Source of the DNA: an uncultured bacterium
GTDB taxonomy: Bacteria; Actinomycetota; Aquicultoria; SKW223
Length of the DNA stretch: 11,737 nt
NCBI GenBank assembly: GCA_938042205.1
Contig: CALIRS010000211.1
Span: 1-11,737 of the forward strand
Direction: 5' to 3'
Shown piece by piece: positions 7,233-11,737 of the stretch; within the stretch, counting starts at the first letter, position 1, and each line of letters begins with the position of its first letter. The position numbers and the translations under genes were made by a program. The notes below the pieces were generated by a model. The model was not told the DNA's origin. It saw only the letters and a program-made list of their open reading frames with translations, and did not search any database.

Positions 7233-7880
7233 ATGACTTTAAAGGAAATCGAGGGCAGGAAAAAGAAAGAAGGGATAAGATTCGTAATCGGGGTAGACGA
7301 ATCAGGCAGAGGGTGTCTTGCAGGACCTATTTGTGCCGCTGCTGTGCTTTTTGATATTGATACAATTGAAAGCATTGAAGTCAGGGATTCCAAATGCATG
7401 ACCGGAAATGCAAGATTGAGGGTTTACAAAAAGATTCTTTCGAAAGCAAATGACTTTTCAATAATAGTAATTCCCAGTCAGCAAATAGACAAAAAGGGAA
7501 TACAGGCGGCAAATATCGAGGCAATAAAGAAAAGTGTTTTAAGAATACTTGAGCGTAACGTATTACAGGATTATGTTGTATTGGTTGACCATTATTCAAT
7601 ACCTGGTACAAACTGGGAATCTATTACTTATGGAGACTCTCTTTCAATAGCAATTGCTTCAGCATCTATAGTCGCAAAAGTTACTCGTGATATGCTTATG
7701 TCTGAAATGGCAGTCTTTATGCCTCAATATTCCTTTCAACTCCATAAGGGATATGGAACTGAACAGCATTTGCTGGAAATAGACAGAGAGGGAACTACCG
7801 CGGTGCACCGCATGTCTTTTTCAAGGAATGCTCAGAAAAGGCTTTTTAATATTTCTTCAAATGATTTGCGATGTTTTTAG
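7233..7880 (+). CDS. rnhB: Ribonuclease HII
   Basis: RNase HII cleaves the RNA strand of RNA/DNA hybrids and single ribonucleotides misincorporated in DNA. The 215-residue protein has the family length. Motif I is GVDESGRGCLAGP (20-32), giving the catalytic Asp22-Glu23; the common form is DEAGRGPLAGPV, so Ala to Ser and Pro to Cys are minor variants. The third acidic residue is Asp119 in VLVDHYSIPG, and the fourth is probably Asp153 in ASIVAKVTRD (144-153). The C-terminal HKGYGTEQHL (171-180) and HRMSF (192-196) match the family. The ATG sits 1 nt after the plsX stop with AAAAGGA 14 nt upstream, a long spacing, so translation is likely coupled to plsX. Confidence 0.95.
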   Translation: MTLKEIEGRKKKEGIRFVIGVDESGRGCLAGPICAAAVLFDIDTIESIEVRDSKCMTGNARLRVYKKILSKANDFSIIVIPSQQIDKKGIQAANIEAIKKSVLRILERNVLQDYVVLVDHYSIPGTNWESITYGDSLSIAIASASIVAKVTRDMLMSEMAVFMPQYSFQLHKGYGTEQHLLEIDREGTTAVHRMSFSRNAQKRLFNISSNDLRCF

Positions 7881-7949
7881 TACTTTTTATTGTGGTTTTG
7901 ATTGTAAATTACTATTTTCTATTTATTTCCCATAAGTTAGATTGAAACT

Positions 7950-8954
7950 ATGGAAGATAAAACAAAAAATAAAATTCTATTTTCGGGAAACCCTATCCAT
8001 GATTGGATAATGCTTATTTTTTCAATGACCACCCGAGCCAGCCTTTTAGCTGCCGGAAGATTTCTTCACAGGATATTCTGGGCAAGCAGATATTCAGGTA
8101 AGGAATTAAATATTGTAGAAAATGACTTTTCAGAGCTTCCATTTTTATACAGCTACTTCTTTGAATATTTCAAAGAAAATTCCCTTAAAAGATTTGATTC
8201 ATCTATTGAAGAAATGGAGGCTTTTCACAGGTTGGATTGCCTATCATCTCGCTATTTATGTGATCGCCTACAGGAAATAGAAAAGAGGTTTAATAGCAAG
8301 ATTTATATTCTTACCCCTTTTGACAGAATATATCCTGAGGAGTTGCTCATCCTTCCAAACCCACCACCTTTTATATTTGCAACAGGAAAAATCGAGGATT
8401 TAGCTAATAATAAAGTAGTTAACCTTGGAGGTATCATCGGGTCGAGAACCCCTAGTCGATATGGTATAAAAATAGCTGAAGAAATAGCTAAATATCTTGT
8501 TTCTAAAGGCATAGGCATTGTTTCGGGCTTAGCCAGAGGTGTGGATATTACTGCTCAAAGAGCAGCGATTAGATCGGGAGGATATACCATAGGTGTTCTG
8601 GGTTCAGGTTTCTTAAAGATTTATCCTCGTGAACACTATGCAGATTGTATTGAGATTGTCAGGGATGGCCTTTTGGTAACAGAATATCTCCCGGATGACT
8701 CTCCAAAGCCAGAAAATTTTCCAGAAAGAAATCGGATAATTTCTGCTCTTTCAAAATTTCTGATTATTGTAGAGGCAAAAGAAAGGAGTGGCGTTTTTTC
8801 CACAGTAGAAAGTGCGAATCTATTAGGAATTGATGTATGGGCGGTCCCCGGGCGAATTGATTCTGAGCTTTCATCAGGAACCAATCGTTTAATTGCTGAA
8901 GGAGCACTGGCGCTGATAGATTTAGATATGCTTGACATTTACTCAGAAAATTAA
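7950..8954 (+). CDS. dprA: DNA processing protein DprA (Smf)
   Basis: DprA binds incoming single-stranded DNA during natural transformation and loads RecA; it is also kept in many non-competent bacteria. The 334-residue protein has the Rossmann-like core: YPEELLILPNPPPFIFATG (128-146), GSRTPSRYG (164-172), SGLARGVD (192-199), FPERNRIIS (257-265), ERSG (278-281), AVPGRID (298-304) and GTNRLIAEGA (310-319). Residues 1-115 form a helical N-terminal region with little resemblance to a standard SAM domain. The protein stops soon after the core, so the C-terminal winged-helix domain of longer DprA forms is absent, as in some other members. A 69-nt AT-rich gap separates it from rnhB, with no clear Shine-Dalgarno sequence before the ATG. 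Competence genes are not visible here, so transformability cannot be inferred. Confidence 0.94.
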   Translation: MEDKTKNKILFSGNPIHDWIMLIFSMTTRASLLAAGRFLHRIFWASRYSGKELNIVENDFSELPFLYSYFFEYFKENSLKRFDSSIEEMEAFHRLDCLSSRYLCDRLQEIEKRFNSKIYILTPFDRIYPEELLILPNPPPFIFATGKIEDLANNKVVNLGGIIGSRTPSRYGIKIAEEIAKYLVSKGIGIVSGLARGVDITAQRAAIRSGGYTIGVLGSGFLKIYPREHYADCIEIVRDGLLVTEYLPDDSPKPENFPERNRIISALSKFLIIVEAKERSGVFSTVESANLLGIDVWAVPGRIDSELSSGTNRLIAEGALALIDLDMLDIYSEN

Positions 8955-8969
8955 ATAGCTTTGAAAATA

Positions 8970-10310
8970 ATGTTTACTAAAAGTATTAAAAAGAAATTTG
9001 TAACCATTGTTGGGGGTGGAATATCAGGTAGTGAAGCAGCGCTTCAAATTGCTTCAAGAGGTATTGAAGTAATACTCTATGAAATGAGGCCTAATAAGAT
9101 GACCCCCGCACATCGAACAGGCTTGCTTGCAGAGCTTGTTTGCTCAAATTCATTTCGTTCCACTGAACTTACGCGTGCTCCTGGCGTTTTAAAGGCTGAG
9201 CTTGAGCTTTTGGGTTCGAAGTTGCTATCTTTTGCGAGGGATTGCTCAATAGGGGCTGGTATTTCTCTTGCAGTTGATAGAGTTCAGTTTAGCGAAAGGG
9301 TCAATAAAGAGATTGAATCACATCCGCTTATTGAGGTGAGAAGAAAGGAAGTTGTTTCCTTGCCTGAAGAAAGACCCCTGGTGATTGCTACCGGGCCTTT
9401 AACGTCAAAAGCTTTTTACAATTCTTTAATGGATTTTCTTGGAGGCAGTGATAGGCTTTATTTTTATGATGCTGTTGCTCCACTTATTTTCAAAGATTCA
9501 ATCGATATGACAAAGGTATTTAAAGCCAGCCGTTATGGAAAAGGAGAGGGTACATACATCAATTGTCCTATGAACAGAGAAGAATTTGAAGTTTTTTATG
9601 AAACATTAATAAATGCCGAAAAACATCCGCTTGAGATAGAAAGGGAAGAAAAATATTTTGAAGCTTGCCTACCTTTAGAGGAAATGGCAAGAAGGGGAAA
9701 GGAAACGCTGCTTTATGGTCCTTTAAAACCGGTAGGTCTTGTTGATCCTAGAACAGGAAAACTACCTTATGCGGTAGTACAGCTCAGGCAGGATGATGCC
9801 TGTGGATCATTGTTTAACATGGTCGGGTTTCAGACCAATTTAAGATATAGGGAACAGGAACGTGTTTTCAAAATCATTCCTGGGCTAAATAGGGCCAGAT
9901 TTGCTCGATATGGGAAAATGCACTTAAATACTTATATAAATTCTCCTCAATTGCTAAATCCAGATCTTTCATTTAAAAAAGATCCGGGGATCTTTTTTTG
10001 CGGACAGATAACAGGTGCTGAAGGCTACATTGAAGCTATGGCAACCGGTTTGTTAGCTGGAATAAATGCCAGCCTGAGAATCAGGGGGAAAGAAACTTTA
10101 ATTCTTCCGGAGACCACTATCACTGGCTCGTTAATCAGATATATCACTAATACTGAACACACGAACTTCCAGCCGATGCACGGCAGTTTTGGGCTTTTAC
10201 CTCCTCTTAATAAAAAATATAAAAAGAAAGAACGTTTTCTCCTTTACGCTGAAAGGGCTCTAAGAGACCTGAAAGCTTTTCTGGAAAATATAAAGGATTG
10301 TTATAATTGA
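8970..10310 (+). CDS. trmFO: Folate/FAD-dependent tRNA (uracil-54-C5)-methyltransferase TrmFO
   Basis: TrmFO makes 5-methyluridine at position 54 of tRNA using 5,10-methylenetetrahydrofolate and FAD, unlike the SAM-dependent TrmA. From the ATG at 8970 it has 446 residues. Motifs are the FAD-binding GGGISGSEAALQIASRG (15-31), RPNKMTPAHRTGLLAELVCS (40-59), the conserved Cys58 and catalytic-type Cys233 in FEACLPLEEMARRG, GPLKPVGLVDPRTG (250-263), and the C-terminal CGQITGAEGYIEA typical of GidA-like flavoproteins. An in-frame TTG at 8961 would add three residues but the ATG is preferred; neither has a good Shine-Dalgarno sequence. In Firmicutes trmFO is followed by xerC, as here, though topA, often between dprA and trmFO, is missing. 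Confidence 0.96.
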   Translation: MFTKSIKKKFVTIVGGGISGSEAALQIASRGIEVILYEMRPNKMTPAHRTGLLAELVCSNSFRSTELTRAPGVLKAELELLGSKLLSFARDCSIGAGISLAVDRVQFSERVNKEIESHPLIEVRRKEVVSLPEERPLVIATGPLTSKAFYNSLMDFLGGSDRLYFYDAVAPLIFKDSIDMTKVFKASRYGKGEGTYINCPMNREEFEVFYETLINAEKHPLEIEREEKYFEACLPLEEMARRGKETLLYGPLKPVGLVDPRTGKLPYAVVQLRQDDACGSLFNMVGFQTNLRYREQERVFKIIPGLNRARFARYGKMHLNTYINSPQLLNPDLSFKKDPGIFFCGQITGAEGYIEAMATGLLAGINASLRIRGKETLILPETTITGSLIRYITNTEHTNFQPMHGSFGLLPPLNKKYKKKERFLLYAERALRDLKAFLENIKDCYN

Positions 10311-10313
10311 AGT

Positions 10314-11204
10314 GTGAATAATCGCCTTGCAAAGGAATTTATTATTTACCTCGAAAAAGTCAAAGGTTACAGTAATAGCACTATTCGTGCCTACCGAAAT
10401 GATTTATTACACTTCCTATCCTATCTTCAGCGAGGAGGAATTGACCCTCTGAAGGTTACTCATAAGATGCTTAGAAGATATACGGCTTTTCTAACAACTC
10501 TGAATCTTTCACGGAAGACAATTGCAAGGAAAATTTCCACACTTAAGTCTTTTTACCGCTGGCTTTACAAGAGGAAACTCATTGACGTGAGCCCTGCAAC
10601 TTCGTTAAGTGTTCCTAAAATTCCAAAAACAATTCCCAGATTCTGGAATGAGCCGGTTGTTGAAGTGCTGCTTAAATCAATAAAACCTGATGACTTATTG
10701 TCTATTCGTGATTTAGCTTTATTCGATCTTATTTACAGTTGTGGACTCCGCATTTCTGAAGTTAAAAACTTGGATCTAAAGGATGTTGATATGAAAGAAA
10801 GAATGGTCAGAATCTTTGGTAAAGGCAGCAAGGAAAGATATGTTCCTATACCGGAGAAAACGATTAATAATATAAATCTCTATCTTACAGTCTCACGTCC
10901 ATCCCTTTTAAAAGATAAGAGAAACCAGAAAGCTTTTTTTGTTAATCGGTATGGTGAGAGGCTCTCTGATGCTGCAATCAGGAAAAGGTTTCACAAATAC
11001 CTGAAACTTCCTGACATCAGTGCTTCTGGAACGGTACATACACTCAGGCATAGCTTGGCAACTCACCTTCTTGATAGAGGAGTTGATTTAAGAATTGTTC
11101 AGGAGGTTCTTGGTCACTCATCGCTGGCAGCTACTCAGGTATATACTCATCTCAATAAAAAAACTATTCTTAAAAAATACCGTGGAGCACATCCAAGATC
11201 ATGA
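10314..11204 (+). CDS. xerC: Tyrosine recombinase XerC
   Basis: XerC-type recombinases act with XerD (or alone) at dif to resolve chromosome dimers. The 296 residues from the GTG at 10314 comprise an N-terminal core-binding SAM-like domain (about 1-90, with YSNSTIRAYRNDLLHFLSYL at 19-38) and the C-terminal catalytic domain. Catalytic residues are Arg146 (CGLRISEV), Lys170 (GKGSKER), His242 and Arg245 (HTLRH), His268 (LGHSS) and the nucleophile Tyr277 (TQVYTHL). The C-terminal GAHPRS is typical of XerC. The start follows trmFO by 3 nt, and this N-terminus length agrees with the family. The position after trmFO supports xerC rather than xerD or an integrase; no phage or integron features are near. 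Its stop overlaps the next start as ATGA. Confidence 0.95.
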   Translation: MNNRLAKEFIIYLEKVKGYSNSTIRAYRNDLLHFLSYLQRGGIDPLKVTHKMLRRYTAFLTTLNLSRKTIARKISTLKSFYRWLYKRKLIDVSPATSLSVPKIPKTIPRFWNEPVVEVLLKSIKPDDLLSIRDLALFDLIYSCGLRISEVKNLDLKDVDMKERMVRIFGKGSKERYVPIPEKTINNINLYLTVSRPSLLKDKRNQKAFFVNRYGERLSDAAIRKRFHKYLKLPDISASGTVHTLRHSLATHLLDRGVDLRIVQEVLGHSSLAATQVYTHLNKKTILKKYRGAHPRS

Positions 11205-11377
11205 CATCTTTCTCCTTTGAAAATCAAGAAAAAGGTATTCAGGAAATATGGAGAGAATATAAGAAAAGTAAAGACCCTAAACTCAAAGAATCTTTAATTC
11301 TTTATTATGCACCGTGTTTTCTTGGCCATAAGGCCGAACTGTCCCAACTATCCCAACAATATGACCTTCAAAGTTAA
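11201..11377 (+). pseudogene. 5' fragment of a WhiG/FliA-type RNA polymerase sigma factor gene, interrupted at about 11315
   Basis: An ATG overlapping the xerC stop (ATGA) opens a 58-codon frame. Residues 13-38, with IWREYKKSKDPKLKESLIL (16-34) then YYAP, match the start of sigma-28/WhiG proteins, whose consensus is roughly LWxxYKxTGDxxLRExLILHYAPLVKYVAGR. The match stops after the Pro codon at 11312-11314, where LVKYV should follow. The frame then reads CFLGHKAELSQLSQQY and stops; those codons lie on the antisense of a PAS gene. The sigma gene is therefore cut, losing regions 2 to 4, and the fragment cannot bind promoters. In Actinobacteria-like gene orders whiG follows xerC/dprA and precedes rpsB, so a full-length gene would be expected here. 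The truncation may reflect a real rearrangement or a misjoined assembly. Confidence 0.75.
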
Positions 11378-11732
11378 AAAGCGGATATTTGTTTGTGAGA
11401 TACCAGTCAGGAAGCCCTTTGCTGTTAAAAACTAACTCCAATATATTGAGCAAGGGCTGCTTCGTTTCAATCACAGTGCGGTCATCTTTTCGAAAATGCT
11501 CGGCTAACCTCGGTGGAAATACATCGAAGTCAGTTTTCCCAAACAAATCATCATTGGATGCAACTCCTATTCGCGGCAGAAACCGGTGATTAAAATAAAG
11601 CAACCGGTGATTTGTGTCTTTAACAAAAAAAGAAACGCCAGGTATGTTTTCGAATACTTGGCATATCTGGATGAGGTCAATGTTTTGCTCACTAAACCAC
11701 TTTTGTAATTTGGGGGAATTAGGTTCGCTCAT
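11283..11732 (-). CDS. PAS-domain protein fragment, probably the N-terminal part of a PAS-AraC type regulator
   Basis: On the minus strand the frame reads MSEPNSPKLQKWFSEQN (1-17), then a PAS_4-like domain at about residues 24-137: VFENIPGVSFFVKDTNHR (26-43), DDLFGKTDFDVFPPRLAEHF, a segment with LPDWYLTNKYPLF, and VGIVGTVRPYG. This pattern, ending in GTVRPY, matches sensory PAS domains placed in front of AraC-type DNA-binding domains, common in Planctomycetes/Lentisphaerae-like bacteria. No helix-turn-helix follows. The last 12 residues before the stop are antisense to the sigma-gene fragment, so the true C-terminus is lost. The ATG at 11732 is only 5 nt from the window end, so no ribosome binding site can be judged and the real start could lie further out. 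AraC linkage and taxonomic origin are inferred from memory of the family, not shown. Confidence 0.6.
   Translation of the reverse strand: MSEPNSPKLQKWFSEQNIDLIQICQVFENIPGVSFFVKDTNHRLLYFNHRFLPRIGVASNDDLFGKTDFDVFPPRLAEHFRKDDRTVIETKQPLLNILELVFNSKGLPDWYLTNKYPLFNFEGHIVGIVGTVRPYGQENTVHNKELKIL
11315..11328. other. Junction breaking two unrelated genes
   Basis: To the left, sigma-factor homology holds through the Pro codon ending at 11314. To the right, PAS homology on the minus strand holds down to the Pro-Tyr-Gly codons near 11325-11330. The breakpoint lies between. The two convergent frames overlap by 95 nt with no terminator between them, which is not natural gene design. No inverted repeat, target duplication or transposase gene is visible at the junction. 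Confidence 0.7.
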
Positions 11733-11737
11733 TTTGT

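Noticed and set aside
7896..7930. Candidate promoter for dprA (TTGATT with TATTTA about 16 nt downstream)
   Set aside because: The -10 box matches the consensus at only three of six positions, and the AT-rich gap yields such matches by chance.
10314..11204. Mobile-element integrase
   Set aside because: The tyrosine recombinase is flanked by trmFO in the standard xerC context, has the XerC C-terminus, and no tRNA, attachment site or phage gene is near.
11581..11612. Direct repeat AACCGGTGATT, two copies 21 nt apart
   Set aside because: The spacing is exactly seven codons and both copies encode the Asn-His-Arg of NHRLLYF and NHRF in the PAS domain, so it is explained by protein sequence rather than a DNA element.

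Overview
The window is a dense, almost wholly co-directional (+ strand) run of bacterial housekeeping genes, followed by a break in the last ~420 bases. A hand count in two 360-base stretches gives about 38% G+C within xerC and about 41% in the right-hand tail. The gene order is of the Gram-positive type: fakA (yloV), degV, recG, rsmD, coaD, a coiled-coil gene, DUF177, rpmF and plsX, then rnhB, dprA, trmFO, xerC and a WhiG/FliA-type sigma gene. This fits a low-G+C Firmicutes lineage (Clostridia-like) or a deep AT-rich Actinobacteria-related lineage. A WhiG-like gene directly after xerC leans towards the latter, but the sequence alone does not settle it.

Region 1 (1-6101) runs from the 3' part of fakA to rpmF with gaps of 2 to 42 nt and reads as one transcription unit. 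It joins fatty acid activation (FakA and a DegV/FakB-like carrier), fork repair (RecG), 16S rRNA methylation (RsmD), CoA synthesis (CoaD), a conserved coiled-coil protein of unknown role, a DUF177 protein, and the zinc-ribbon form of ribosomal protein L32. The L32 gene starts at GTG and has only 59 codons. A strong intrinsic terminator at 6129-6161 closes the unit.

Region 2 (6185-11204) holds plsX, rnhB, dprA, trmFO and xerC, again tightly packed. PlsX links metabolically to FakA/FakB: FakAB makes acyl-phosphate from exogenous fatty acid and PlsX interconverts acyl-phosphate and acyl-ACP for phospholipid synthesis. RnhB, DprA, TrmFO and XerC cover RNA/DNA hybrid removal, DNA uptake/recombination, tRNA m5U54 formation and chromosome dimer resolution. 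The usual Firmicutes block between plsX and rnhB (acpP, rnc, smc, ftsY, ffh, rpsP, trmD, rplS) is absent here.

Region 3 (11201-11737) is the odd part. A sigma-factor gene starts at 11201, overlapping the xerC stop by 4 nt, but only about 38 residues of it match the family. It then runs into a minus-strand gene for a PAS-domain protein of the kind fused to AraC-type regulators. That gene is also cut, losing everything after its PAS domain. Both genes break at the same place (about 11315-11328), so this is a rearrangement junction or an assembly chimera. I found no convincing undescribed system in the window. The best leads are this junction, the altered C-terminal motif in the DegV protein, and the conserved but unexplained coiled-coil gene.
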